Source: Parvularculaceae bacterium
GTDB lineage: Bacteria > Pseudomonadota > Alphaproteobacteria > Caulobacterales > Parvularculaceae
Assembly (NCBI GenBank): GCA_021776475.1
Contig: JAJFFV010000005.1
Coordinates: 496,001 to 560,000 of the forward strand
Length of the DNA stretch: 64,000 nt
Direction of reading: 5' to 3'
Every line of letters begins with the position of its first letter. The stretch's first letter is position 1. Positions 17,441 through 26,279 of this stretch are shown one piece after another. Below the pieces are notes generated by a model, which saw only the letters and a list, made by a program, of their open reading frames with translations, had not been told where the DNA came from and did not search any database. Position numbers and translations under genes: made by a program.

Positions 17441-17710
17441 ATGTTGCGCTGTGTCTTGTTGAGTGTCGCAGTTGTCAGTGTTTCCGCTTGTGTCACCTAC
17501 CGACCGTCGCCGATCGACATTGTCAGTGTGCGCTATGATCCTTACAGCTACAGTATTGCCAAATTACAAAAAAGTGCGCAATCTGCGTGTTTGGCCAAAG
17601 GTAATAAAGGCGCTTTCCCCGAGCCTCTTATCGAAGATGACCCGGATAATCCCGACGATGATAACCCAAGAACCCTGCGTTGGGCTTATATGGACTTTGA
17701 GTGTTATTGA
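17441..17710 (+). CDS. Small putative lipoprotein
   Basis: An 89-residue protein with a lipoprotein signal (LLSVAVVSVSAC, Cys 17). The mature part has a second Cys (SAQSACLAKGN), a highly acidic linker (IEDDPDNPDDDNP) and ends in FECY. GGGAGAAAATAG precedes the ATG, a good ribosome-binding site. I do not recognise the family. It converges on gpmA. Confidence 0.6.
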   Translation: MLRCVLLSVAVVSVSACVTYRPSPIDIVSVRYDPYSYSIAKLQKSAQSACLAKGNKGAFPEPLIEDDPDNPDDDNPRTLRWAYMDFECY

Positions 17711-17726
17711 TCGGCGGTTCCGCTAG

Positions 17727-18446
17727 TCAGCCAATACGCGGTAAGCCTGTTGCGCGGTCCTTATCGAGATAGCGCGCGTCGGTCACCTCCAGTGTTCCAT
17801 CTTTGAGATTGATCAGCAGAGGGTTGCCCGTCGGAATTTCTACACTAACGATTTCTTCGTCGCTCACACCGAACAATATTTTCACCAGCGCCCGCAGGGA
17901 ATTACCATGCGCTGCAATCAGCAAATGATGACCGCTGATCACTGAAGGAACAATATCAGCCTGCCAATAGGGCTGAACCCTCTCGAGGGTGGTTTTGAGA
18001 GATTCAGTTTTTGGCAATGGAGCACCCTCAGGATAACGCTCATCGCTCAGGGACGGAAACGCAGACGCATCTTCAAGAACGGGTGGCGGGACATCGTACG
18101 AGCGACGCCATACTTTCACTTGTTCCTCTCCATGTTTTTGCGCTGTTTCAGCCTTGTTGAGGCCGGTGAGGCCTCCATAGTGCCGCTCATTAAGCCGCCA
18201 GTCTTTCGTCACCGGCATCCATAATTGATCCATTTCATCAAGTGCAATGTTCAAGGTACGGATAGCACGGGTAAGAACGGACGTGTAAGCCGCACTGAAA
18301 GCAATATCAGTTTCCTTGAGGAGATTGCCTGATTTGTTCGCCTGGGCGCGCCCCTCTTGAGTCAAATCAACATCTACCCAACCTGTGAACCGGTTCTGCA
18401 GGTTCCATTCACTCTGGCCGTGGCGAAGAAGAGCGAGATAAGCCAT
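17727..18446 (-). CDS. gpmA: 2,3-bisphosphoglycerate-dependent phosphoglycerate mutase
   Basis: A 239-residue histidine-phosphatase-superfamily enzyme. The phosphohistidine motif [10 protein letters not shown] is at residues 6-15. [28 protein letters not shown] and [16 protein letters not shown] (second catalytic His) are all diagnostic of dPGM. It interconverts 3- and 2-phosphoglycerate in glycolysis and gluconeogenesis. The C-terminal GNPLLINL matches GpmA. It diverges from the DUF6958-like gene. Confidence 0.95.
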   Translation of the reverse strand: MAYLALLRHGQSEWNLQNRFTGWVDVDLTQEGRAQANKSGNLLKETDIAFSAAYTSVLTRAIRTLNIALDEMDQLWMPVTKDWRLNERHYGGLTGLNKAETAQKHGEEQVKVWRRSYDVPPPVLEDASAFPSLSDERYPEGAPLPKTESLKTTLERVQPYWQADIVPSVISGHHLLIAAHGNSLRALVKILFGVSDEEIVSVEIPTGNPLLINLKDGTLEVTDARYLDKDRATGLPRIG

Positions 18447-18510
18447 TTGTGGAACTCCATACGAAAATATGTTAGTATTCTGCGAGGCTGATAAAACAAA
18501 CGAGCGAGGA

Positions 18511-18840
18511 ATGCCACCCGCGAGCGATCAACAAAAAATCTTTTGCGAGACACCGGCTGAAGGAAAAGCCGGCACTCAGATACCACTTTGGAAATACCAG
18601 GCGGTGCGGGCTGCCATTCTTGATGCCGTCAAAGAAGCAGGTTCTGGCGGGATCACTTTTGCATCGCTGCCAGACGCCGTGGTGCAAAAACTCTCCGATG
18701 ATGATAGGGCAAAACTGGGTTCGGTATCCTGGCACGTAACGACCGTTAAGCTCGATTTGGAAGTTAAGGGTGAACTAAAACGCCTGGAGAGAAAATCTCC
18801 ACAGCGGCTGATCCTGGCTTCCCAAGTAATCAGTCAGTGA
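18511..18840 (+). CDS. DUF6958-like protein
   Basis: From the ATG at 18511, with GAGCGAGGA directly ahead, the protein is 109 residues. The block [14 protein letters not shown], then [12 protein letters not shown] and [20 protein letters not shown], fits the family I know as DUF6958, a short winged-helix-like protein of unknown role; this match is from memory. A longer reading from 18469 has no ribosome-binding site. Its last 11 bases overlap the convergent nuclease gene. Confidence 0.6.
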   Translation: MPPASDQQKIFCETPAEGKAGTQIPLWKYQAVRAAILDAVKEAGSGGITFASLPDAVVQKLSDDDRAKLGSVSWHVTTVKLDLEVKGELKRLERKSPQRLILASQVISQ

Positions 18841-20077
18841 TTTTTAAATCTACCCAGACCAGTCGGTGGTCTGAACTGACGGGCGGAAATCCCGGGCCAA
18901 CCAGGTCGTATCCCTCCTCTTCAGCCTTTGGCCAAAAGACACCGGACCCAACAACTTTCAAACCCTGTTTTGATGGCAACACATAGTCAAGACGAAGGTT
19001 GCCAACTGCATTGTTCCCGTCATCGCGGAAATCAGCGGTGTCGTATTCGTGCGAACCTGCATGCTGGTCGTTGGCGCCGCCCTGGTTTGCAGCGGCAACC
19101 AAGGCGCCCGTACTTTTTGCCCTGGGATCCTGGATCATCGGGTGGTCCAATAACTGGTCGATTGCCCCTTGCACGCTATCCCCGTCACTGGGATCAGCAT
19201 TAAGATCCCCCAGAATGACGAACCGCTCACCATCCCGGAGCCCGCCAGTACCTCCCGCGTCGTCATAAATATAGCCCGCTTTGTCACCAGAAATGTAATC
19301 CGCAAAGAAACGAATCTCGTCGTGATTGCGCCGTCCATTGCGATCTTCTGGCCCGTCAAATGTTGGCGGTGTCGGATGCATCATCAGGAGATGAATCTTC
19401 TTGCCGTCCATCTGAACTGGCAGGTCAATATGGTTCTTGGACGAAAGTCTGAAGATTTCCTGCGCTTTTTCTGAATAATAGGTCTCGGGCAGCAGATTAT
19501 CTGGCATCTCCCTCCATCGAAACTCCTGGAAGGTCCTGCTGGCGTCCGTCATGAGTGGGTATTTCGAGAGCACGGCCATACCATATTGGCCGACAAATCT
19601 GCCAAAGCCGAATGAATCACTTGCATAGGCAGCGCTACCCGGTTCAGTTGTGATCTCACCATTATTATCAAAATCAACCGTCCCCGGATTAAGTCCGGTA
19701 TTTGATGCCAGCATATAAATATATGGCCATGAAGAAGACTGCATGCCATTATTGCTTGGTGCTGCGGTAAGGTACTTGTCACGAAACAATGCCAAAGGAA
19801 CGTTATCTTTGTGCCAATCGAATTCGTTTAGCACCAGAATATCGGGATCGACTTTCAAGATAATACCCGCAACAGCCTCAAATTGCGGATCTTCTGCTTT
19901 GATCAAGTCTTCAATCAACTGGCCTTCTTTATCTCTATAAAGAGAAACATTGAAGGTAGCGATACGAACTGTGTCATCCGGCTTGGCTAGCTTTTGGTTC
20001 AGCGACAATTCTGTTTGTTCTCCGCCTGCGCAAGCAGCGACCAGAAAAAAGGTAGAACCCGCCAGAAATTTTTTCAT
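18830..20077 (-). CDS. Endonuclease/exonuclease/phosphatase-family lipoprotein
   Basis: A 415-residue protein with a lipoprotein signal (MKKFLAGSTFFLVAACAG, lipobox VAAC). EEP-fold signatures are present: IATFNVSLYRD, DILVLNEFDWH (metal-binding Glu), VILGDLNADPSDGDS, and the terminal VSSDHRLVWVDL with the catalytic Asp-His. It probably hydrolyses phosphodiesters or phosphomonoesters outside the cytoplasm, perhaps DNA scavenging; whether nuclease or phosphatase cannot be decided. It lies 18 bases upstream of trpS in the same direction of reading, downstream in transcription order. Confidence 0.8.
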   Translation of the reverse strand: MKKFLAGSTFFLVAACAGGEQTELSLNQKLAKPDDTVRIATFNVSLYRDKEGQLIEDLIKAEDPQFEAVAGIILKVDPDILVLNEFDWHKDNVPLALFRDKYLTAAPSNNGMQSSSWPYIYMLASNTGLNPGTVDFDNNGEITTEPGSAAYASDSFGFGRFVGQYGMAVLSKYPLMTDASRTFQEFRWREMPDNLLPETYYSEKAQEIFRLSSKNHIDLPVQMDGKKIHLLMMHPTPPTFDGPEDRNGRRNHDEIRFFADYISGDKAGYIYDDAGGTGGLRDGERFVILGDLNADPSDGDSVQGAIDQLLDHPMIQDPRAKSTGALVAAANQGGANDQHAGSHEYDTADFRDDGNNAVGNLRLDYVLPSKQGLKVVGSGVFWPKAEEEGYDLVGPGFPPVSSDHRLVWVDLKITD

Positions 20078-20094
20078 GATTTTCCCCGGTACGC

Positions 20095-21120
20095 TTATAA
20101 AAATCCAACAACTCTTTTTACGTCTCTAAGGATTGGCGTGGCAATCCTTTCGGCCCGTTCCGACCCTTTTGTCATGATCTTCTCAAGAAACGCTGGATCC
20201 CCCTGCAATCGCCGCATCTCGGCTGTGATCGGGCTCAAAACCTCGACCGCAAGATCAGCGAGCGCCGGTTTGAACACCCCAAAACCCTGACCGGCATAGG
20301 CCGTCAGAACATCTTCAGATGCCGTACCCGCCAGTGCGGCATAAATATTGACCAAATTCTCAGCTTCAGGCCGTGCTTTCAGCTCATCGGAGGTTTCCGG
20401 CAACGGCTCTGGATCAGTTCTTGCCTTTTTGATTTTTTTGGCGATCGCCTCCGGATCATCCGTCAGATTGATGCGCGACAGGTCTGATGGATCAGATTTG
20501 GACATTTTGGCGGCGCCGTCCCGCAGAGACATCACGCGCGCGCCTGCTCCTTTGATCAGTGGTTCCGGTTGCGGGAAGAAATTTTCGACATCGAACTCAT
20601 TGTTGAACTTCACAGCGATGTCTCTTGTCAACTCAAGGTGTTGTTTCTGGTCGTCACCGACCGGCACGTGCGTTGCTTTATAAAGCAGAATATCCGCCGC
20701 CATCAAATTTGGATAAACAAATAGACCAACCGAGGCCCGCTCCTTGTCTTTGCCTGCCTTGTCCTTGAACTGCGTCATACGGTTGAGCCAACCCATGCGT
20801 GCGACGCAGTTGAATATCCAAGCAAGCTCCGCGTGGCCGCTGACAGCCGACTGGTTAAAGATGATCGCCTTTTCAGGGTCAATGCCAGCTGCAACATAAG
20901 CGGCGGCGATTTCCAAGGTTTGCGCGCGCAGCTCCTTCGGGTCCTGCCACATGGTGATCGCGTGCATGTCTACAACGCAAAAAATACACTCCATTTCGTG
21001 TTGCAGGTTCACGAACTTCCGGATCGCGCCGAGATAATTCCCAAGATGCAGGTTTCCCGTGGGTTGCACACCCGAAAAGACACGCTCCGGTCCCTTGTAG
21101 GCACTGGTGGGTTCGCTCAT
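20095..21120 (-). CDS. trpS: Tryptophanyl-tRNA synthetase
   Basis: From the ATG at 21120 the protein is 341 residues, the normal bacterial TrpS length, with GGAGGAG 7-13 bases ahead as ribosome-binding site. Class I signatures are [19 protein letters not shown] (HIGH equivalent) and [10 protein letters not shown] (KMSKS loop). It charges tRNA-Trp. A longer reading from 21135 would include the ribosome-binding site itself, so the shorter start is preferred. murJ ends 60 bases upstream, so the pair may share a transcript, a common arrangement in alphaproteobacteria. Confidence 0.95.
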   Translation of the reverse strand: MSEPTSAYKGPERVFSGVQPTGNLHLGNYLGAIRKFVNLQHEMECIFCVVDMHAITMWQDPKELRAQTLEIAAAYVAAGIDPEKAIIFNQSAVSGHAELAWIFNCVARMGWLNRMTQFKDKAGKDKERASVGLFVYPNLMAADILLYKATHVPVGDDQKQHLELTRDIAVKFNNEFDVENFFPQPEPLIKGAGARVMSLRDGAAKMSKSDPSDLSRINLTDDPEAIAKKIKKARTDPEPLPETSDELKARPEAENLVNIYAALAGTASEDVLTAYAGQGFGVFKPALADLAVEVLSPITAEMRRLQGDPAFLEKIMTKGSERAERIATPILRDVKRVVGFL

Positions 21121-21180
21121 TCCTTGCTCCTCCATAAGTGAGCCCTGTTAGCGGATAATCGGCCGCCTTTCCAGACCGCG

Positions 21181-22785
21181 TTACGATGATGGAGATTTGC
21201 CCAAGGCAGTGGAAACGTCGCTGAGACGCGCGCCCCCTAACAGCAGGCAAAGACCACCGTAAAGAGCGGCCCCGGCAATCGTCAAGAAAATCAGCACGAG
21301 CCACATCTGTCCGAGGAAAATTTGTGTGAGCTCAGCTTGAAATTGTACAACCGTGTAAATTGCGAACCCCATCAAAAGCGCCGATAGGACCAGCCTCGGC
21401 GCGCGGCTTTTGAGCCTTTTGTCGGGCTTCAAAATACCTTCTTTGCCGAGCTGACGAGCGAGGAACGAAACTTCGGTCCAAGAAGCGATGGCCGTCGCGA
21501 TCGGAACAGCGATATAACTCAAATAAGGAAACAGGCTGATCGACAAAACCGCGTTCAAGACGATCGCGATCAGTGAAAACTTCATCGGTGTTTTGGTGTT
21601 TTCCCGGGCAAAAAAAGCTGATGCGAGCACTTTGTGAAGGCAAAAAGCGGGCAATCCGAAGCCGAAAAGCATCAGCGCCATCCCTGTTGCTCTTGCATCC
21701 GCCAAGGTAAAGGCGCTTTCATCCCGGCCGACAATCTTGAGCGCATCGCCAGCAAAGTCGGTATAAAGAGCCGCACAAATCAGGATTGGCATCGCGATCA
21801 GCGCAGCAGCCGCGGGCACAGCAAACAAAAGAGCTAACTCCAAACCTCGATTGAGACCAGCTCGGGCACGATCTTCGTTCCCCTCCTTTACGGCGCGTGA
21901 CATCGACGGCATTAAAACGATGCCAAGGGTAATGCCGATCATCGCCAGCGGCAGCTGATAAAGTTGGTCCGCATTCATCAGCCAACTGATGGCTCCGGCC
22001 TCTCGCGACGCGATATTAGTACCGATAAACGTATTCACCTGCAGCGCGCTTGCACCGATGAAACCTGGCCAGCCAAGCATGATGAGCCGTTTCACATGCA
22101 GCGTTACTTTTGGTAGACGCAAGCGCAGAAGAAACCCTGAACGCCAAGCGCCGAATATCAGGATTGCCAGCTGCGCAATACCCCCTGCGAACACCCCCCA
22201 AGAAGCGGCGTAGCCGGTGATCACCACATCTTCGTTGGCGTACAGCAAGACGGCGATGATCATGCAAACATTCAGCGCAAGCGGAGCCGCCGCCGCTGCC
22301 GCGAATTTATGCAGTGAATTGAGGATACCACCGCCAAGGCCGACCAGCGACATCAGCGCGAGATACGGGAACATGATCCTGATAAAGGTAACTGTCAGGT
22401 CAAACTTCTCTGGATCTTCCTTAAAGCCGGTCGCCAACAAAAACACAAATGCCGGCGCGAAGATCATAACGATTGCGGAGAGCCCGGTCAGGATAAAAAC
22501 CAGCCAGGCCAGCACGTCTTCGGCAAAGCGTTTTGCCTCGTCGTGTCCGCTGCCCACATGGTGTCCTTGAAAAAGCGGAATAAAGGCCGCCTGAAATGCC
22601 CCCTCAGCAAGCAACCGGCGGAACATGTTTGGCAAACGAAACGCAGCCCAGAAGGCGTCAGCAACCGGCGAGCCCGAGGCGCCGATCACACCAGAAATCA
22701 GGATCTGCCGCGCAAACCCGAACACCCGGGAAAGCATGATCAATCCCGAGACGGTCGCCATTGATTTCATGATGCCGCGTGCCAT
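21181..22785 (-). CDS. murJ: Lipid II flippase MurJ (MviN)
   Basis: A 534-residue polytopic membrane protein with the 14-span MurJ pattern. The N-terminus MATVSGLIMLSRVFGFARQ and the loop DAFWAAFRLPNMFRRLLAEG are diagnostic of the MVF family. It moves lipid II from the inner to the outer face of the cytoplasmic membrane for peptidoglycan synthesis. Two start codons are possible, 22785 and 22770; AAAGG lies 13 bases before the first. The murJ-trpS order is conserved in many alphaproteobacteria, where glnD and mutS also lie nearby as here. Confidence 0.95.
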   Translation of the reverse strand: MARGIMKSMATVSGLIMLSRVFGFARQILISGVIGASGSPVADAFWAAFRLPNMFRRLLAEGAFQAAFIPLFQGHHVGSGHDEAKRFAEDVLAWLVFILTGLSAIVMIFAPAFVFLLATGFKEDPEKFDLTVTFIRIMFPYLALMSLVGLGGGILNSLHKFAAAAAAPLALNVCMIIAVLLYANEDVVITGYAASWGVFAGGIAQLAILIFGAWRSGFLLRLRLPKVTLHVKRLIMLGWPGFIGASALQVNTFIGTNIASREAGAISWLMNADQLYQLPLAMIGITLGIVLMPSMSRAVKEGNEDRARAGLNRGLELALLFAVPAAAALIAMPILICAALYTDFAGDALKIVGRDESAFTLADARATGMALMLFGFGLPAFCLHKVLASAFFARENTKTPMKFSLIAIVLNAVLSISLFPYLSYIAVPIATAIASWTEVSFLARQLGKEGILKPDKRLKSRAPRLVLSALLMGFAIYTVVQFQAELTQIFLGQMWLVLIFLTIAGAALYGGLCLLLGGARLSDVSTALGKSPSS

Positions 22786-22818
22786 GGATTCTTGTGCCTT
22801 TCTTATGGTTACCCTGAT

Positions 22819-22989
22819 GTTAACAATCTCAGTTGTTAACGGCCACTTTGGGGCGGTGCAAAGGAGAAAATGTAGTGCTTAAAAACATCGAACACATCGC
22901 CTGGACCGCCAAGGTCACAAGGGGCAGTACGCTAGACGTCGGTAACAGGTGTTAACGCGTTTTGTCGTTTTTTGAATAGGGCCGTTAAC
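22819..22989. promoter_or_regulatory. Cluster of four GTTAAC palindromes
   Basis: The hexamer GTTAAC occurs at 22819-22824, 22835-22840, 22951-22956 and 22984-22989, with a near copy GGTAAC at 22941. The first two lie just upstream of murJ, 16 bases apart. TTAAC is also a CtrA half-site, but the CtrA spacing (TTAA-N7-TTAA) is not met here, so the binding protein is unknown. Confidence 0.35.
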
Positions 22990-23065
22990 GTATGTCCCAT
23001 AATGAAACACTGCTCTATGCGGAGTAAATTAATCACCATGACTGATAATTAAAAGAATATGAATC

Positions 23066-23081
23066 TGTGATCCAGATCACA
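23066..23081. promoter_or_regulatory. CRP/FNR-family operator
   Basis: TGTGATCCAGATCACA is a perfect match to the TGTGA-N6-TCACA consensus bound by CRP-type regulators. It lies about 150 bases ahead of the small acidic protein gene and about 280 from murJ. Alphaproteobacterial CRP homologues accept closely similar sites. Confidence 0.6.
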
Positions 23082-23218
23082 TATGCTAGGATGGCCGACA
23101 CGTAAGGTAGTCCTGTTACTGAGTACTTATATAGTAACGCCCTCTCTTAAAATCTGGTGCAGTTGAGAGCTTCGAGTATCACTGATTATAAATTTTCTCA
23201 CTCTTGCAGGAGGCACTT

Positions 23219-23401
23219 ATGACTTTTCAAGACTTTTCTGTGATCGCTTCACGGGTTTTTACCCTCGACGAGGACGGTCTAAAAGTACAAGAAAATAACG
23301 AAGAACCCGGTGACTCAATCAATAGAGCACCTGATTTTTTTGATCAGGAGGATGAAGAACAACACCCATCCCTTGGCAACGTTGAAAGTCTTTTCGTTTA
23401 A
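23219..23401 (+). CDS. Small acidic protein of unknown function
   Basis: A 60-residue protein from the ATG at 23219, which has AGGAGG 7 bases upstream (a near-ideal ribosome-binding site). It starts MTFQDFSVIASRVFTLDED and continues very acidic (VQENNEEPGDS, FFDQEDEEQHP). No signal peptide or membrane span. The strong ribosome-binding site, the CRP-type operator and a long leader suggest regulated, possibly abundant expression. I do not recognise it. Confidence 0.6.
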   Translation: MTFQDFSVIASRVFTLDEDGLKVQENNEEPGDSINRAPDFFDQEDEEQHPSLGNVESLFV

Positions 23402-23460
23402 ATTGGTCGTGACATTGTTTCAATCAGAAAGCTACACGCTGATTGACAAAAGAAACCAAG

Positions 23461-23490
23461 TGCATGGCTGATCCGAAGATCAGCCATGCA
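23461..23490 (-). terminator. Hairpin terminator of glnD
   Basis: TGCATGGCTGATC (23461-23473) pairs perfectly with GATCAGCCATGCA (23478-23490) across a CGAA loop. On the minus strand the stem is followed by CTTGGTTTCTTTTG, a T-rich tail, so it serves glnD. It may also stop the small acidic gene from the other side. Confidence 0.7.
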
Positions 23491-23504
23491 CGCCATTGCG
23501 AAAG

Positions 23505-26279
23505 TTATCTGTCGTTCAGAACCGTCAAGAGTTTTCTCTTGATCGTTTCTTGGCGGCGTTTGTCGGTAATTTTATATCCCGGCAGATCTTGTAGATAAAA
23601 GGTGTCAACAGCTACTTCTCCATAAGTTGCGACGTAAGCAGAGCGAATAGAAATTCCCGATTCACTAAGCGCTGAGGCCAGTTTGTAAAGTAGGCCCGGC
23701 CGGTCAAGCCCCCTGGCCTCCACCACTAGCGCATCGCTCGATGATTCCTGATCCAGAGTGACTGCCGAGCGCACATCAAACGTCGCTCTGCGATCGCCAA
23801 TGCGCGGTAGCATATCAAGTTTGAGATCGAAGTCGCCAGCCACAGTTGCCTCGAATCGCTCCGTTAGGGCACGCAAAGCGCCTTCCTGATCTGGCCCCTC
23901 GATCAACGATCGCCCCTCCTGCCCTCGAAAGACGAATATGTTTGCCGCCATATCCGGCCCTTTATATGCTGGTTGAATAGGAAACGCAGTTGAGGCCCGC
24001 ACAACCCCGCCGACCGAAACAATGGTGCCAGCGATCGCGGCAAATAGACCGGGGCGGTCTCTTGAATAAACCATGAGCTCCAACCGGCCATCTTCCAGTT
24101 GCCTAACCGAGGCAGCACCGGGCCTGCTGGAATGGTCAACCTCGCGAACCATGCGTGCAAATCTGGCAGCTGAATCTGGGGTGACGCTCTCAAAGAAAGT
24201 AGGGGTCAGTCGTGCGAAGAACCGTTCCAGTTCCGGGACCGACCAGTCGGAAAGCTTGCGCGCGGTTTTGTTGCGCAGATCTTCCCGGCGTTTGTGAAGA
24301 AACCGATTGAGATGCGGCATTCCACCTTTGAACCAGGCCTGTGCTGCGTCATACAATACCGTCAGATCACGGCGCGTCCAGCTATCCCACGCGCGAAGAC
24401 CAACCACACTCAGGTGACATACGGTCAAGATAAAAAGGTATTCGAGTCTTTTTGCGCTGCCGATTTCCTCACAAAAACCTTGTATGGTGCTAAACTCCAA
24501 GACATTCCGGCGCGCCACTGTATCGGCCATGACAGGGTAATGCATCACAGCCCAAATGACATCATCGACGTCATGTTCTGCCACCAAAAACCTGGCCGAA
24601 TTACGAATCTCTTTGGCGACCCTTTCCTCGTCCAGATGAGGAAAAGCCTCCCTGGCCTCATGCAACAATACTGCGGTGAAGAATGGAACGACATCATCCG
24701 CCGCCGCTAATATTTTTGCCGCGACTGCATACTTCTTGTCTGTTGTTCCTTTGTATATATTGATCAATATGCCAACAGCTTTCAGCGCATGTTCATCGAG
24801 GGTGTAGAGACGGTGAAGACCATATTTGACACGACCGACGAGGCGGCCGAAAACCGGCAGAGACCGGCCAAGAAGGCCGGTCTCTGCCATATCGCGCAAG
24901 ACACTTTCCGGTTTTTCCGCGTCCAGTAAAATCGATTTGAACACCGTTGCGATATCCGGATCACGAAGCACGGCCTTATGAACAGCACCTGATACCTCCG
25001 CCACCGTTTTCAATGCCGCGGGATGGATCTCACAAGCGGGCTTGCTTCCGGCCAACCTGAACAGGCGGAACAAATCAAGCGGTCGTTCAACAAGAGTTGT
25101 ATGATCCACAAAGTCAATGCGGTTTCCGCGCATACAAAAAGCCGACATGCCTCCGAGCCCATCGGACTGTATTCGCTTGGAGTTGCGAGGTGGTGTCGTC
25201 ATACGCCGAGCTCCAAACATCGCTGGCATGACGAGGCGCGGCCTCTTTACTTCAGCCTCTTCAAGGCTGGCGCAAATCACCCCGGTCAGTCTGCCCACTT
25301 CTGTTGCTGTGATGAAATAGTGCTTCATCAAGCGTTCGGCTGCTGGCATCTTGTCACTGTTGCGATATCCGAGCCGCCTTGCGACCTCCGGTTGAACATC
25401 GAATGACAGCTTTTCATCAGCGCGCCCTCGGATGTCGTGCAACTGTACGCGGACGGACCAAAGGAATGAGCGTGCTCTTTCAAAACTCATCAATTCGTCT
25501 TCCGAAAAGGCACCAGCCTTGACATGATCCAAAAGCCCAGTACCACCATAAACATAACGGGCAAGCCAATGCAGGGTCTGCAAATCGCGCAACCCCCCTT
25601 TTCCTTCTTTTATATCAGGCTCAACGCGAAATCTTGATGCGGGTCCTTCGGTAAGGCGTGCCTCACGTTCCTCAAGCTTGGCTTCGACAAATCCTGGTAT
25701 TGTCTGTTTACGATGCTTTTCATATCGCCGGTGAAAATCTGCAAACAGTCGCTCACTACCGCCAAGGAACCGGGCATCCAAGAAAGAGGTGCAGCCAGTA
25801 AGGTCATGTTTGATAAAATCAAGCGCGCTGGCAGGAGAATGCACAGACTGTGCTACATTCAACCCCGCGTCCCAAAGCGCATATAGCACATAGTCGAGCA
25901 AGGGTTTGATTTTTTGTCCCGCATAAGGCCCATGAAGCAATAGAATGTCCAAATCAGAAAAAGGTGCCAAAACGCCCCGGCCATACCCTCCGACTGCCGC
26001 AATTGCCAGGTGCTGAGCTTCTTCAGGATAAACGGCACTGCCCGCAGTAATTAACCCTTTGACAGCAGCATCAGTTGCATCAGCTAAAAGGCTTGCTGTG
26101 TTCAAGCCTTTTTTCGGTCGACCGATATTTTTCTTCAAAACCGCATGTCTAGCAGCGCGAATAATTTGACCAAGCCTGGCACTGCATTCCGTTGGGGAAA
26201 AATCGGCTGCCAGCTCTGGCAGTAGTGTTTGCAGATCGCTCTGGGATGCCTTTTTGGATGACACAGGGTCACTCATCAT
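23505..26279 (-). CDS. glnD: PII uridylyltransferase GlnD with degenerate HD domain
   Basis: A 924-residue GlnD. The nucleotidyltransferase domain is intact (GGYGRG at 97-102, SDLDILLL with Asp 109 and 111) and should uridylylate PII proteins when glutamine is low. The helical domain and two C-terminal ACT domains (SRDRPGLFAAIAG; GLDRPGLLYKLAS) are normal. The central HD domain, which removes UMP, is unusual. LYTLDEHAL (His 497) is kept. The HD-x-x-K-G-R-G-G-D-H-S segment is replaced by LLHEAREAFPHLDEER (H540-E541), the later QH position reads HY (580-581), and the usual Asp near 622 is His. It overlaps mutS by 11 bases, so the two are co-translated. Confidence 0.9.
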   Translation of the reverse strand: MMSDPVSSKKASQSDLQTLLPELAADFSPTECSARLGQIIRAARHAVLKKNIGRPKKGLNTASLLADATDAAVKGLITAGSAVYPEEAQHLAIAAVGGYGRGVLAPFSDLDILLLHGPYAGQKIKPLLDYVLYALWDAGLNVAQSVHSPASALDFIKHDLTGCTSFLDARFLGGSERLFADFHRRYEKHRKQTIPGFVEAKLEEREARLTEGPASRFRVEPDIKEGKGGLRDLQTLHWLARYVYGGTGLLDHVKAGAFSEDELMSFERARSFLWSVRVQLHDIRGRADEKLSFDVQPEVARRLGYRNSDKMPAAERLMKHYFITATEVGRLTGVICASLEEAEVKRPRLVMPAMFGARRMTTPPRNSKRIQSDGLGGMSAFCMRGNRIDFVDHTTLVERPLDLFRLFRLAGSKPACEIHPAALKTVAEVSGAVHKAVLRDPDIATVFKSILLDAEKPESVLRDMAETGLLGRSLPVFGRLVGRVKYGLHRLYTLDEHALKAVGILINIYKGTTDKKYAVAAKILAAADDVVPFFTAVLLHEAREAFPHLDEERVAKEIRNSARFLVAEHDVDDVIWAVMHYPVMADTVARRNVLEFSTIQGFCEEIGSAKRLEYLFILTVCHLSVVGLRAWDSWTRRDLTVLYDAAQAWFKGGMPHLNRFLHKRREDLRNKTARKLSDWSVPELERFFARLTPTFFESVTPDSAARFARMVREVDHSSRPGAASVRQLEDGRLELMVYSRDRPGLFAAIAGTIVSVGGVVRASTAFPIQPAYKGPDMAANIFVFRGQEGRSLIEGPDQEGALRALTERFEATVAGDFDLKLDMLPRIGDRRATFDVRSAVTLDQESSSDALVVEARGLDRPGLLYKLASALSESGISIRSAYVATYGEVAVDTFYLQDLPGYKITDKRRQETIKRKLLTVLNDR

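Larger units (their letters stand above)
22786..23218. other. Long intergenic region with regulatory-looking repeats
   Basis: 433 bases between the divergent murJ and the small acidic gene. It contains four GTTAAC palindromes (starting 22819, 22835, 22951 and 22984), a CRP-type palindrome (23066-23081), and a further inverted repeat GTTACT/AGTAAC (23115-23120/23133-23138). No convincing gene is present. Confidence 0.55.

Noticed and set aside
22819-22840. CtrA binding site (TTAA-N7-TTAA)
   Set aside because: The two TTAA elements are 12 bases apart, not 7.
22875-22955. 26-codon GTG frame preceded by AGGAG and an ATG-TAG minimal frame
   Set aside because: Possibly a leader peptide, but it is too short and nothing downstream on the strand is close enough to be attenuated.
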